A DNA stretch of 64,000 bases from Protopterus annectens (Eukaryota; Chordata; Ceratodontiformes; Protopteridae). The DNA is taken from positions 403,090,920-403,154,919 of the forward strand of contig NC_056738.1 in the NCBI RefSeq assembly GCF_019279795.1. The letters run 5' to 3'. Of the stretch, positions 22,216 through 33,494 are shown piece after piece; position 1 is the stretch's first letter, and the number at the start of each line of letters is the position of its first letter. A program made the position numbers and the translations under genes. The notes below the pieces were generated by a model that had not been told where the DNA came from, did not search any database, and saw nothing but the letters and a program-made list of their open reading frames with translations.

Positions 22216-22479
22216 TGCATGCTCAATGCAAACTAATTTTGATTACACCTTACAATAAAACAATCTGACAAACAACCAACTATTTAATGTCTTTAATTTT
22301 AAGACACTTAATACTGCAAAGGTCATTAAGACCTGGCCAAGCACAAGAATAGAGCGATAACTGCCAAATGAGCTCTTTTCTCTCCAGCTGCAATTCCCAT
22401 GGACCTCTTCTATCACTACAAAGAACCTGCTGCAGTAACCCAAACTAAAAATGATGTTCATGAACATGCTTTGCAAATG

Positions 22480-22843
22480 CATTATTCAACTAATCTTTTT
22501 TATTGCGTATATACGCTCAGATTCTTTCCTTCAAGGCCCTGGTGGTTTTTCCTACATAAAAGGTTGAACAAAGCTGGCACAAAGCTACATATACTACACC
22601 CTTTATCTTTTATATTACATTCTATACCTTTTATTTCTATATGCTGGCTTGATGAATGTACTTACACTGACTGCACATTCCACATCTATTCATAGTTCCT
22701 GTCTGCTTTTGGACAACATAATTCTTTGTACCACTTCCTAATTTTTTGAAATTACTTGCTCTCCTTGCTACCATTTTAAATCCATGCACCAGTTTAGCTC
22801 TTATTTGTACATCCTCATTAATGACTGTCCAATTTTTTACCAT
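22480..22843 (-). pseudogene. PLE-2 GIY-YIG endonuclease fragment
   Basis: Minus-strand translation at about 22505-22600 gives VVYVALCQLCSTFYVGKTTR, then ALKERI. This matches the PLE GIY-YIG core including the CxxC linker and the intact YVGKT strand. The upstream frame (22637-22843) has the cysteine-bearing RCGMCSQCKYI segment that precedes this domain in PLEs. Later residues are lost to stops. Confidence 0.7.
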
Positions 22844-23299
22844 AACAGCTTTTATTTCATAAAAATGTGTTGAAAGTAGTTAATCAATGTAGCATTATCC
22901 AATTGTTTCATGCTTGCCCCTGAAGGATCATAAGTCAATATTGGTCCAAAATGACCATTAAGTCTTTTTAATTTTACTTCATAGAAATCATATAAAATAT
23001 GATTAAGATACCTCCTCTTTTTAAACATATCAACTTGTTACATTCCATTTCAAAATCAGTGTTCACTGTGACCACCCGGACAAACTGTCCCTTAACCACT
23101 GATTTTTTATTAATAGTTGGATGCTCGCTGGAAAAATGTACAAATGAATTTGAGTAGGTGTTTTTTCTATACATGTTTGCTTTAATCTTTTTGAACCCTA
23201 TCCTTACTCAAATTAACATCCAAAAAGTTGATCTCATTTTCATTCACCTGCTGTGTAAATCTCAAATATGAGGTTGTCTTATTAATACATGTGAAAAAT

Positions 23300-24000
23300 G
23301 ATTCCACCAATTGGTTGCCATTCCACAGGATGAAAATACCACCCAAATAATGTAAATAAAGGCTAATATGTTGGTAGAAATCACTTTGTCTTGAAAAATA
23401 TACTGTTCCCAGTCATTACAATATTGGCAAAGATAGTGCCACAAGGTGAACCCATGGCTACTCCCACTTGCTGTAAATATTTACCCTTGAACTGAATATA
23501 ATTATTTTTAATAATATCCAAGATACATGTATAAATTAATTTTGGATTGTGTAATCCCCTGTTCTATTAAGACTTCTATAGCATGCATGCCATCTTCATG
23601 AGGAATTACTGAAAACAAGTCCTTAATATCCGCCATTACAAATACACTCAAGATATTGCATACGCTTAATTAGGTCAAGGAAGTGCCATGAGTCTTTACA
23701 AATTTTATGGCATTTTGTTAACAAGCTCTTTAAACTGTTGTCTAAATACTTTGCGCATGCATCAATAATGGAATTGCTTCCCTCCACTCTAGGACGTAGT
23801 GGAAGGTTACTTTCATTCTTATGCACTTTAGGTACTCTAGAAATAGTAGGTATTACAGGAAAAATAATATTCAAATAATTATAAGTCCCAATAACTATTC
23901 TATTTTCAAGGAACATATCATTTAGAGCCATATGTACCCCTCCTATAAGCTACATTCAATTCATTTTTGCTGACATATGTATCAGTATTCAATATGGCTA
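23300..24000 (-). pseudogene. PLE-2 reverse transcriptase fragment
   Basis: The frame at 23623-23931 contains PVIPTISRVPKVHKNESNLP, then LRPRVEGSNSIIDACAKYLD, the PLE pattern …YGLPKxHKxxxPxRPIVSG… with substitutions (V for G/L, E for S). Sequence below 23620 continues in other frames with LFSVIPHEDGM and GVAMGSPCGTIFANI-like pieces (about 23440-23610), the palm blocks before the catalytic box. No intact catalytic DD was found. Confidence 0.7.
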
Positions 24001-25591
24001 CCATTCTTTTTTCATAATCAAATGTGTCCATTATAACCAGCCCCCCCCCCACTTACCAGGCTTCATTATTCCTGATGCATGAGAAATAATAAATTCTCTC
24101 TCTGTTCGTTAAATTATCATTCACATGTTTCCTATTGTTAACCATGTGTTTATCTAACTCGCATATTTGTTTCTATGCTGCCAAAATTGTAAGCAATGGA
24201 GGGTTGAATGTGCTACGGACACGTGTTATATCATGCAGGTCATGATGTATTTTCTGATTGTTGCCAAGTAAGTGTTAAATTTAACTTTCTTAAAAGCATT
24301 TTTAAGTCAAAATATGTGCAATATTCGGTTGCTTAAATGGTACAAATGTAAATCCTTTACTCAATAAATTGACCATAGATTCATCAAAAGTGCTGGAAAA
24401 ATTATAAACTTTAAAATCTCAAAGTATTGTACACAATTACTGGATTATCAGAACAATTGTCATGGATGTTAATACTAGCTGTATCATCCTCAACCAAAAT
24501 ATCATATGAACCATCTAATTGCATTTCCTCCCCCTGCCTCGATACTGATACCCTCCTCTCCTCTGATTCCATCTCGAGGGTGTATAAAAACCCTGGTTAC
24601 CAGACCAATCATGATTATTAACATTTTGACTTTCGATTTTTTATTCTCTCAGATCTTGAGAGGTGGAAACTGATCATATTCGTCAAAAAGGTCCTGGTAA
24701 CTATCCTGCCGGGTATCATTAATGCGTGCTGCTGCAACTGCTCAATTTCATTACTAATAGTATTAGTAGTATCCCCTCTTGTTCTGACTCTTGGTGGTTT
24801 TGGATAAGCCTGGCCCTTACTGTACCATCGCTGATACCTTACAAATTTGTTCTGCTTTTTCTGCTTCAAGTCAGATAAAACATGCTCAATACTTACATAA
24901 ATTCTCTGATGTTCATATTTATATCCACTGTAATAGACATCAGCTTGTAATTATTTTTCCAAAGCATCACATTCTACACTAACAATACATCTATTTCTTT
25001 TGTATTGTGTTTAATAACTCGGTTCAAAACCATGCCCATCACGTGCCACAGCTGCCAAATACTTAAAAGCTTTCTTACCCCAAAAATGAGGATTAAAATA
25101 ACAAAACAGGAATTTTCCACAAAAAAACAATGATACACACTGCAAAAAAACACCACAAATCAAAGAACTGGAGCATAAGAGCAGCTACTGCAGCAGTGAT
25201 CTACTAAAATATATTAAAGCTACGGTAACATTACATACACAACTATACTATTTTCTTAGTTAGGCTACTGCAACAGTATCTTAATCTACATGGGATTAAA
25301 ATCTTAAGCTTAGAGAACCAGTGAAGAGGAAGGCAGGTCAGAATCCAACAGCCCCCTGGAGAACACAGCAAGCCTCATTAGGGCTACACAAATCTTGGGA
25401 GGAAATCCAGTTTTAAATAATTAGTAAAGGAGTGTACAGATGCCTTAGTTACCACTTCTATGTTTCAAATCCATCTCTTTCTAAAATGCCACAGAAGCAG
25501 GCAAAGAGTAGAGTGGGACCTGACTGTCTGGAAGCGTGACTCTTGCTGTTCTCACCCTGGACATTCAGCTGTGACAACTATCCAGAAACTG

Positions 25592-25622
25592 GCTGTTCAG
25601 ATCTTCTTGTCCCTTTTTCTGA
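25592..25622. repeat. 31-bp direct repeat, left copy, flanking DIRS H
   Basis: GCTGTTCAGATCTTCTTGTC … CTGA, repeated at 27071-27101 with one mismatch. It belongs to the host YR sequence, so it looks like a target duplication. Confidence 0.85.
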
Positions 25623-27070
25623 GGGGGTGGGATTCTTAGCAGAGGTTGCTTAAATCCCTTTAGGCCCTTGAGAAATGACCTCAGGGATCAGCGATAGGAT
25701 TTTTAAAAAGATATTTGTGCGAGTCAGGGACTCTATAGTACCAGTCTTTTTTGGGAGCAGGAGAGATGCAGTCAGGAGTCAAGCTGGATTCGTGGAAAAC
25801 ATTCAGGACTAGGGGGGGGGGGGGGGGGTTCAAGGGTCTGTGTTGTGGAAGATCTAGGAATTCCTAGAATCTCTTTTTAGACAGACTGTAGTCCTGACTC
25901 TCCTACTGGAAATGCTCCCTTAAGGTATACAGGCTTTCCCCCAAAAGGAAAAATCCTCCGGGGAAAAGGCTGAAGGAATGGAATCCTTTGCATCACAATC
26001 CTCATAAGTGGAGGGGTTGCACGTCTTCATTTTCAGATGCATCAGATTCATCCGTCTCTTGTTCAAACAAAACTACAGGGGACAGATCTCTTTTCTTTTT
26101 GTAGGGGGTATCTTGGCTTCCCCTGATAAGGTCTTCCGTCATTTTAAGCATTTGAGACTGAGGCAAGGAAGCAAGCAGCTGAGAGTGGGTCGTCTGTTTC
26201 TTGGGTGTGGTTCGTACCCTGGGCCTAAGAAACAAGACATCTGTTTGTGTCGAGATTCGTAGTGCGAAGGACTTCCTCGGAAGCCAGTGCCTGCTCAGCG
26301 GCTCCAGACCCATCCAAGGTAGAGACGACCACAGGATCCTTAGTCGAAGAGTTTTGTGGCATACCTGACTCCAAAAGGATCTCTGTAGCGGCCTGCGAAT
26401 CCACAGAAGTGAGCATCAGGGGCTGTGAAGGCACCTCACTGAGTACCGGAGAACTAACGACTAGCTTAACTGAAGTGTCGTCTGTTTGTTTAGACCTGTG
26501 CTGTCTCGTCTATCTTTTTTTGGAAGATCTGCTGTCGGATGGCTTACCCAAGCCATATCGGAATTAGAGGACTGTACGGGAAAATATCTGGCTACAATAA
26601 GGGCCCGACGATGGAGAGTTCTGGCATTGAACAAAGCACAGAAGTGACAACGGGAGATGTCGTGGTCTGGGCCTAAACAAGTGACACAGTAAGAGTGGAA
26701 ATCTCAGTGTGGTATTTGCTTTCCACAGGCAACACAATGATTAACTTTTTCTGACAACAGTTAGTGCAAGAAAAAAGGATCCTTCAACGACATATCTGGC
26801 TTTAGAAGACTTCAATTTGGTAGAGGAAACTCGGGTAGCGGCCAACTGGCACTCATGGGAACTGCTTCTGCTTCGGGCTCCACGGCAAGAAAGACTGGTG
26901 TAATGGCATCTGCTACCTTACTTTATACTACTGACGACCTGATGTCAAGTCCTCGAGCGACAGCAGACGTATAAATACTAAGCCTCTCATATTCGGGCTG
27001 GCTGAGGGTTACCCCTCGCAGGGATAATCCAAATGTGATGACAGCAACAGTGAAACATGAAGAACATCTA
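25623..27070 (-). mobile_element. DIRS H: 3'-truncated DIRS 5' fragment between 31-bp direct repeats
   Basis: Starts at the complete DIRS 5' terminus (GAAGAACAT, about 27060-27068) and runs through the terminal repeat and the first part of gag to 25623, where gag stops. No pol, YR, ICR or 3' terminus is present. It is bounded on both sides by the same 31 bases of host sequence. DIRS elements normally integrate without target duplication, so this copy probably arrived by another route. Confidence 0.75.
25640..26757 (-). pseudogene. Gag N-terminal half of DIRS H, start codon lost
   Basis: Minus frames at 26002-26313 and 26225-26434 match the serine/threonine- and glutamate-rich middle of DIRS gag. 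The expected ATG (complement CAT) is CAA at 26755-26757, so the conserved MSEK start is lost. The following cysteine motif (CxxC … CLGPDHD) is recognisable near 26660-26740. A run of 17 G (25812-25828) sits at a place where other copies have four or five G. The copy ends in the ITSAKNP-like segment near 25640. Confidence 0.65.
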
Positions 27071-27101
27071 GCTGTTCAGATCATCTTGTCCCTTTTTCTG
27101 A
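27071..27101. repeat. 31-bp direct repeat, right copy, flanking DIRS H
   Basis: GCTGTTCAGATCATCTTGTC … CTGA; one mismatch to 25592-25622. Confidence 0.85.
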
Positions 27102-27339
27102 TATTCTTAAAAAATAATTATCTGGTCAGCAATCTGAAAGGTTTTGGTTGTGTCACAATATGTTACCTACAAACACCCTAAGCAGGGAAAATCCTTCCAC
27201 TTTTTAGGTTATGGAAAGAAAACTGGAAGCTGAATGGTCTGGCTCAAGGTAAACTCCTAAACATCAGGCATAAAGGGTTAGTTCTCAAGGAAACCCTATC
27301 CTTATGAAAGATGAGATAGAGCTGGTTCACCAGTAACAT

Positions 27340-27910
27340 TTGAGTCTCTATATCAGAACATCAAAGTATTAAAACTTAGAATGTTCTGATATCGTACACT
27401 ATTCAGTGAACGCTAAGAACAGCGAAGCTGCAGAACAGAGACTTCTTTCCTCTGGGAAAGAATATGGTTGGTCGTTTCTGTGGCTTCGCTATTCTTAGTG
27501 CTGTGGTGGAAAGTTACGGGTTGGGTTCAGGTGTGTGATTGTCTGAACATTGGGGTTAGGGGCGGGTTAAGTGAGGTAGGGTTAGGGCATGGGTTAGGCG
27601 TGTGTGCGACAGTGACAGACTTTAGGGTGAGTTAGAGTTAGGGTGCGATAGTGATGGACCTTAGTGGGTAGATAGTGTACGTTTAGTTTAGTGTAGCGTT
27701 AGATGTAGGAATTTAAGTGCATGTGTGTGGTTGCGGTTTGTTTGATGTGCTTGTGTGCGTTTCGGAGCAGCAAATTTTTTCCATGGGAAAAAATTTGCTG
27801 TTCTGAATGAGATTTTCATGTTTAGATGTTTTGGGGCCGATGAAATAGCGTTCGCTATTTTCATCCTTCGATAAAGTGACAAACGCACGTTTGTAACTTG
27901 CACATCTGGG
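27340..27910. mobile_element. Hairpin-rich non-coding insertion (foldback/MITE-like)
   Basis: About 570 bases interrupting the old DIRS I YR. It contains at least five inverted repeats: ATATCAGAACAT (27350-27361) with its complement at 27381-27392; GCTAAGAACAGCGAAGC (27412-27428) with a near-complement at 27483-27501; an 18-bp arm with one mismatch around CCATGG (27775-27814); GATGAAATAGC/GCTATTTTCATC (27840-27866); and CAAACG/CGTTTG near 27891-27904. A G-rich centre (27540-27650) repeats GGTTAGGG-like units. No ORF has known motifs. The class is not known to me. Confidence 0.5.
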
Positions 27911-28169
27911 AGAAGTCACAGCAATTAAGAAATCTTGGAAGACTGTCAAGAATTTTATATAAGCTTTGTGGGCAGACTCAAAAGAGAATAAGCTTTTTTA
28001 AACACAAAATTAAGATCAAGGAGTCACCAAAACTGTGCAAAACTTTCAAAAATTGTTTCACAGAAGGTAAGGCAGAAAGGGAAGGATCTAAAGGCAGGCG
28101 AGCATAAAATGCCAATAGATAAAGCTTTACAGATTAAGAAAAGTCAGCAAACACTGAAATAATGAAGAA

Positions 28170-28430
28170 AGTACAGTGGTGTACCTACCATAAACGCAGA
28201 CGTTCGAGTGTATTCACTGTTGCAGTCATTACACTTGGGTTATCCTGCTGGCAGGCTACCCGCAGTCGGCCTGAATTCCAAAGTCCTGGTCCGGCATCGG
28301 TTGCTGTTACCTCTTCCCTGACGCCAGTGCGCCCGGGGTATATAGGATGCAGCAGACTCCATTTTCTTCAGTTTTTCTTGCCCCAGATGTCAGGTGCCCC
28401 CAAAAAGGAAGGCTAAAAATTCTGCTTATA
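28170..28430. repeat. 3' inverted terminal repeat of DIRS G
   Basis: Inverted relative to 33600-33811, sharing the CTGGCAGGCTAC/AACCTGTCAGCAGG block and the AATTCCAAAGTC block. It includes GGGTATATAGGATGC, a TATA-like box pointing inward (about 28337-28344), and ends at CTTGCCCCAGATGTCAG. Confidence 0.75.
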
Positions 28431-28547
28431 AAAAAGCATGCAATAACAAACATTACCTTCATCTACAAGCAAATACACCACATAGGCTGTACAAAACAGA
28501 GAAGTACAGATAAGTCCCAGCAATGAAAAGGGGGATGGAGGGAGGGT

Positions 28548-28651
28548 AACCTGGACTGCAACAGTGAACACACTAACATCTACATTTATGGTAGGTACAC
28601 AACTGTACTATGTTCATAGTGTTTCACTGTTGCAGTCATTACACTTGGGTT
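28548..28651. repeat. ICR of DIRS G
   Basis: Composed of the complement of the left terminus (GGACTGCAACAGTG … ACTGTACT) joined to the complement of the right terminus (ATGTTCATAGTG … ACACTTGGGTT). Confidence 0.8.
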
Positions 28652-28682
28652 GAATCCCAAAGCTGAGGTTGGGTGGCTGGGT

Positions 28683-29727
28683 CTAAATAGGATTAGGAGT
28701 GGCTATGAGGCCCTGCAGAACTGCAGTGGCAAAGCCTGCTCTGGATTTAGAGTAAAGATGTAAGTGATAATGCTTGGTAAAAGTGTGCACTGAACTCCAA
28801 GTTGCAGCCTCCAAAATTTCCTTGGTCGGTACTTCTCTGAGAAAGGCTGCTGAAGTAGCTGCTGCCCTGGTGGAATGTGGCCTAATATTCTTAGGCACTG
28901 ACTTGCCATGCTATGCATAACAGAAACAAATGTAGTGTCCTGTCCATTTTGAAAGTCTGCTTCGAGATGGCCTTTCCTTGTGATCCTGCAGCATATGCTA
29001 CAAACAGTTGCTCAGTTTTTCTGAAAGCTTTTGTTTTGTCGAAGAAGCATAGCTGCCGGTGCATGTCCAAAGGAGTGCAGAAGTCTCTCCCCTTTATTCT
29101 GGGGATTTGGACAAAATGTTGGCAAATAAATGGTTTGGTTAAGAGCCACACTGGATACAACCTTTGGCATAAATGTTGGGTTTGTCCTTAGAGAAACCCT
29201 GTCTGGATGAAAAATGACAAAAGGTTCCACTGCCATTAAGGCCTGTAACTGAGACTCTTCTTGCTGAAGTTATTGCTAGGAGCAGAGCAGTTTTCCATAA
29301 GAATTTTATATCAGCTGTATTGGCTGGCTCAAAAGGAGGCAGTGTAAGCTTTTCCAAGACAAAGTTGAGGTCCCATGTAGGTAATCGGTGCTGTCCTTGG
29401 GGGTCTTATGTTTTTTGCCCCTCTGAGGTACTGTTTTAGCAGTGGATGTGAGAAAATAGGAGGTTCCATACTGTAATGAGCTGAAACGGCAGAGGCATAG
29501 ATCTTAATTGATGAGGATAGGCCTTTGTCCAGCATCTCAGTTAGGTATTGTAAAATCTGAGGAATATTTGGAACAAGTGGTTCAAGTCCATGTGCCTGGT
29601 TCCAAGCACAGAATCTCTTCCATTTTTCAGCACAAGATTTCCTGGTGCTGGGCCTCCTGGCTTCCAAAATGACATCCATAACAGCTTTAGAGAGGAGTGT
29701 GTTCCGAGTGGCTATATTATTTGCCAT
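28683..29727 (-). pseudogene. Tyrosine recombinase of DIRS G
   Basis: The N-terminal frame (29329-29727) reads VMDVILEARRPSTRKSCAEK, then WKRFCAWNQAHG, with the SAM-like DNA-binding part following. The core (29139-29357) contains LLAITSARRVSV, with the first catalytic arginine. The C-terminal frame (28683-28898) holds NIRPHSTRAAATSAAFL, the HxxR box, and WSSVHTFTKHYHLHLYSKSR with the final histidine and the nucleophilic tyrosine. All active-site residues are present, but the chain is split by at least two frameshifts. It lies directly upstream of the ICR. Confidence 0.8.
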
Positions 29728-29759
29728 GCAGCCAGATTTAAGGTTCTGAGTTGGCTGTA

Positions 29760-29991
29760 CAGGATCTGATTGTTTTGTTGAGTCAGAAAATGAGGAATTT
29801 GAGGTAAAGTCCAGGCTGGGCCTCGAGACAAGCTCTTTAGGATTGGGTACCAGTGCTGGCGTGGCCAGTCTGGGGCAGGATCTGATTGTTTTGTTGAGTC
29901 AGAAAATGAGGAATTTGAGGTAAAGTCCAGGCTGGGCCTCGAGACAAGCTCTTTAGGATTGGGTACCAGTGCTGGCGTGGCCAGTCTGGGG
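29760..29991. repeat. Exact 116-bp tandem duplication in DIRS G
   Basis: 29760-29875 and 29876-29991 look identical base for base, from CAGGATCTGATTG to GGCCAGTCTGGGG. The duplication falls at the junction between the methyltransferase-like part of pol and the YR, and it is absent from A, B, C and D. Confidence 0.85.
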
Positions 29992-29994
29992 CAA

Positions 29995-30832
29995 TCAGAC
30001 TAATTTTTGGCTTCTCGTCTGACTTTTAGGAGTACCTTGGGAAGGAGAGGCAGTGGTGGAAAGGCATAAACTGCTAGGGTTTTCCAGCTGAATGATAGAG
30101 CATCCACTTTCCATGCTTGTGAGTGATAAGTCCTTGTGCAGAATATCTCTGTAGTTGGCAGTTGTGAGGGGAGGCAAAAAGATGTCTGCGCATCCCGATT
30201 TCCTTGTTATCATGCTGAAGACCTGTGGATCTAGTTTCCACTCATGAGGGTCCATGAGGTTTCTGCTTAGTCTGCCAGAGTACTTTTCTTTCCTGGCAGG
30301 AATTGTGCCTGCAGATTTACTTGATAGGTCAGTGCTGTGTTCCACAAAGTAATGGCTTGCCTGCAGAGTGGGGTAGGAATGTGTGCCCCCTTGCTTGTTT
30401 ATGTGACACAACTGTAGTATTGTCCGTCTTTAGCAATAGTTGTCCTGGATGTAGTAGATCCTTGAAGGCTGTCGGGGCATTCTGTACAGCTAGCATCTCT
30501 TTTTGACTGATATGAAGATACATTTGGTCTGCGGGCCACGTGCCCTGAATACATTTTCCTGCCATGTGTGCCCCCAGGTATAATCCGAAGCATCTGTTAG
30601 TGTATGCCTGGCTGTGGGTAAAGTGAAAGGCTGTCCCTTGTTGTGGCAACAGGCCAGTGCCCACCATCAAAACTCCTGTTGCAGGCAGGGAATAAGAGTT
30701 ATTGTTTCCAGGCTGTGGCAATGTTGAGTCCAAACACTTTTTAGATACCACTGTAGCTTCCTCATACGCAGTCTTGCATATGGAATTAGCAGGATGCCAT
30801 GAAGCCCAAAGCCTGCAGAATTTTTCTTGCAA
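29995..30832 (-). pseudogene. RNase H and methyltransferase-like region of DIRS G
   Basis: Frames at 30329-30832, 30399-30593 and 29995-30411 cover the region. RNase H is marked by GLYLGAHMAGKCIQGTWPAD, KEMLAVQ and LLKTDNTTVV, the last containing one of the acidic active-site residues. Downstream, ADIFLPPLTTANYRD (about 30150-30200) corresponds to IDLFASPLNHQLKK of element C, the start of the DAM-like methyltransferase region. Frameshifts break the chain. Confidence 0.7.
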
Positions 30833-31873
30833 GTAGCTGGGTCTTTGTTGCCATCATTTGAAAGTAATGAGTCAGTTGTTTTTGCTGGTCTGGCGTGAGA
30901 TGAGCCATCTGGGTAGCTGTATTTAAGCTTGCACCCAGGAATGTTATCTCGAGGGCACTAGTTTTGATTTCTTTTCGTTTACTGTGCACCATAGGCAAAT
31001 TAGTAATCTTTTTACAAACGCCAGATGCTTTACTAGAATGTCTTTGCCCTCTGCTTGAATAAGGCAGTCATCCAAGTAGGGGTATTCGTCCAAGTAGGGG
31101 TATATTTGAATTCCTTTTTGCCTGCAAAATGCAATTACTGGTGCTAGGCATTTTGCGAAGACCTGGGCGCAGTAGATAAGCCAAAGGGCAGTGCAGAGAA
31201 CTGGCAATGCATTGAGCCAGCTATGAATCTGAGGTATCTTCTGTAAGACTGTCTCATTGGGACATGCAGGTATGCCTCTGAGGTCCAAAGTAACTAGCCA
31301 AGCCTTCTTGCCCAGCACGGGTAGAAGTTGCTGCAGTGTCAACATTTTGAATTTTGAAACATCCAGTTAAGTATTTAGGATAGACAGGTCCAGTATTGTT
31401 CTCCAGGCTTTGTCCTTTCTGGGTACTAAGAAAAGTCTTGAGTAAAATCCTTGCCCCTGTGCTTGCTGTGGTACTTTTTGAATAGCCCTCATGTCCATGA
31501 GAGCAGAAATTTGTTTTTGTGACTCTGCCCATTGACTTTGCGGCAGGTCTGGCATACCTTTTGACCTTGGTAGGGTGTGAAAGTGGAACCTGTAACCCTG
31601 AGAAACAATATTCAGTACCCATTTGTCCTGGGTTATCATGTGCCAATTTTGTGAGAAAAGCGCTACTTTTCCCCCTAAGTGTGCTGCCAAAAGATAAGTG
31701 CTTGGCATTTCTAGAGGACAGTCATTGGGACTGTTTCCTATAAGGTTGTGATTTGTCTTCGTCTCTGGGGGCTGAAGCACCCCATTGTTTAGGTCTGTAT
31801 GACCCTTGGGGCTGAGATCTGCCTCTTGGGCGTTTGCATCTGCCTCTTTGTGGCCTGTTGTGGAAAGGACCAA
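30786..31873 (-). pseudogene. Reverse transcriptase of DIRS G
   Basis: Frames at 31367-31873 and 30944-31345 cover the RT. They show LLAAHLGGKVALFSQNWHMI at the N-terminus, MLTLQQLLPVLGKKAWLVTL (fingers/palm start), ALWLIYCAQVFAKCLAPVI and KGIQIYPYLDEYPYLDDCLI. The catalytic YLDD is present but preceded by a duplicated YLDE: an 18-base local repeat at about 31075-31107 inserts six residues. YTVNEKK-like and ITFLGASLNTATQMA segments follow. At least two frameshifts occur. Confidence 0.8.
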
Positions 31874-33491
31874 TTTTTAGAAGGCCAGTTCCTGCTAAAT
31901 TTAGGTGGCTGAACCTGTAAGAAATCCTTTACTGTCTGCATTGATTTTGCTTTATCCTCCATTTTAACACCTCTTCTGCCTTAACACCAAACAAAGTCTC
32001 ATGCTGTAATGGAGCACCCAATAATTTTGCTTTGACATGATCAGGTAAACTCTGTTCTTTTAACCAAGCATGCCTTCGAATGACAGAGCCTGTAAATACG
32101 GCTCTGCAAGATGCCTCTAATGAATCAAAACCACATTGCAAATTATGCTTTCCCACTTGTTCAGCTGCATGCAATAAATCCTGCATTTCCTTGTTCTCAG
32201 GACATTCAGGGCTTGTAAGCAATTTCTGTTTTAGCAAAGACATTAGGTATTGTTGATATTTAAGCATGTGAAACTGGCAGTTTAAAGCCCTTACAGCTAA
32301 AGTAGCAGAGGTGTAAACTTTCTTCTCCCATCTGTTCAGAGCTCTAGAATCCCTATCAGAGGGAACAGGGTTTTTTTGCAGTGGAAGCCTTGACCCCTTT
32401 GGGACCCTGTGAAATAGTTTCAGAATCAGCAGCAGGGTTTTTATAAAGAAATTTAAGAGAATCTGGAACCCTGTAGTACATATCTGGCTTAACTGGTGCA
32501 GGGGGTAAAGAATCAGGAGTCAAACTGGATTCAGAAAAAACATCAACATCTAGTAATGGGGGGATAGCAAGTGGCCTGTGCTGAGGCAATAAAAGAAAGT
32601 CTCCGAGCCTTTTCTTGGATTCTGAATAATCCTGGCTCTCCAAATGGAAATGTTCCCTCATGGTGTGCAGGGTTTCCCCAAAAGAGTAGTCCTCAGGAGG
32701 ACAGGCTGAAAGGATAGATTCTTCAGCATCAGAGTCCTCATAGGGAGGAAGAGAATATTCCTGTTCTGAAGAGGAATCAGAAGAAATAGAAACCTGGTCA
32801 GAGGAGTCAGTCAGTGTCTTGCCTAGGCCTTTTATCAGGTGGGGGATGGGAACCCCTGATCAAAGTAATTAGGTCCTCGGCCATTTTGAGCATCTGTTTT
32901 TTGGGCATAGAGGACTGTCCACGTGGCTCTGGACTTTGTTTCCTTGCTTTAGAAGGTGCCTTAGTCTTTTCCTTTGAAGCTGAAGTAGTTTAGTGTAACT
33001 ATGTTTAGGTCTGAATACAACCTCAGAAGCCGATACTTGCTCAGCGGGCTCCAGACCCATCTGAGGGATTAGCATTAGAGGCTCCAATACCTTGAGTATC
33101 CAGCAGCATGGCCGATTCAAGTGGGAATCGGTAGCAGCCTGCGACTAAAGTAGCGGGCATCAGGGGCTGCAAAAGTGCCTCACTGAGAACTGGCAACTGG
33201 CTTAGGAGAAGCTTAGTAGTCTGTTTTGGGCCTTGGTTGTTTTTCTCTTTCTTTGCGTTTTTTGTAAACTCCGGTAGTCAGATGGCTATCTGACTACATT
33301 TCAGGGTAATTAAATCAGCGTCCAAAGAAGTTTAAGGCAAAATCACACAGACACTTAATATGCATTGGTTAAATCTAGCACAAAACAGACAACCAGAAAC
33401 GTGATTAGGGCCTAGGCAAGGAATACAGTAAGAATGAAAATCCTTATGAGGCATTTGCTTCCCACAAGAAATAGTTAACTTTTTCTGACAT
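31860..33491 (-). pseudogene. Gag of DIRS G
   Basis: The start codon is at 33489-33491 (MSEKVNYFLWEANAS then frame loss). The C-terminal half is better kept: frames at 32356-32661 (…PLAIPPLLDVDVFSESSL … PDMYYRVPDSLKFLYKNPAAD) and 31929-32267 (AVFTGSVIRRHAWLKEQSLP, DHVKAKLLGAPL). The final part near 31870-31930 has the FLQVQPPKFSRNWPSKNW-type region. The frame is lost several times. Overall order and length match the intact gag of element C. Confidence 0.75.
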
Positions 33492-33494
33492 CGG

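Larger units (their letters stand above)
22230..25170 (-). mobile_element. Penelope-like element PLE-2, minus strand
   Basis: Read on the minus strand, there is an N-terminal region (about 25156-24618), an RT region (about 24400-23300) and a GIY-YIG endonuclease region (about 22620-22480). Many stops and frameshifts occur. It differs in sequence from PLE-1 and PLE-4, so it is another PLE lineage. The ends are not resolved exactly. Confidence 0.65.
25290..28169 (-). mobile_element. DIRS I: old YR remnant split by two insertions
   Basis: Three blocks align by eye with the YR region of DIRS G and A: about 25300-25622, 27102-27335 and about 27915-28050. Examples are GCATAAAGGGTTAGTTCTCA (about 27271; G and A have a close match) and AACACAAAATTAAGATCAAG near 28000. 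Between them sit DIRS H (25623-27070) and a hairpin-rich block (about 27340-27910). It is too diverged to translate well. DIRS G has its 3' terminus against it at 28170. Confidence 0.55.

Noticed and set aside
27540-27650. Telomeric repeat island
   Set aside because: GGGTTAGGG-like units are irregular and few. There is no TTAGGG array.
29755-29995. CRISPR-like or regulatory direct repeats
   Set aside because: Just two adjacent 116-bp units in a retrotransposon. This is a simple tandem duplication.
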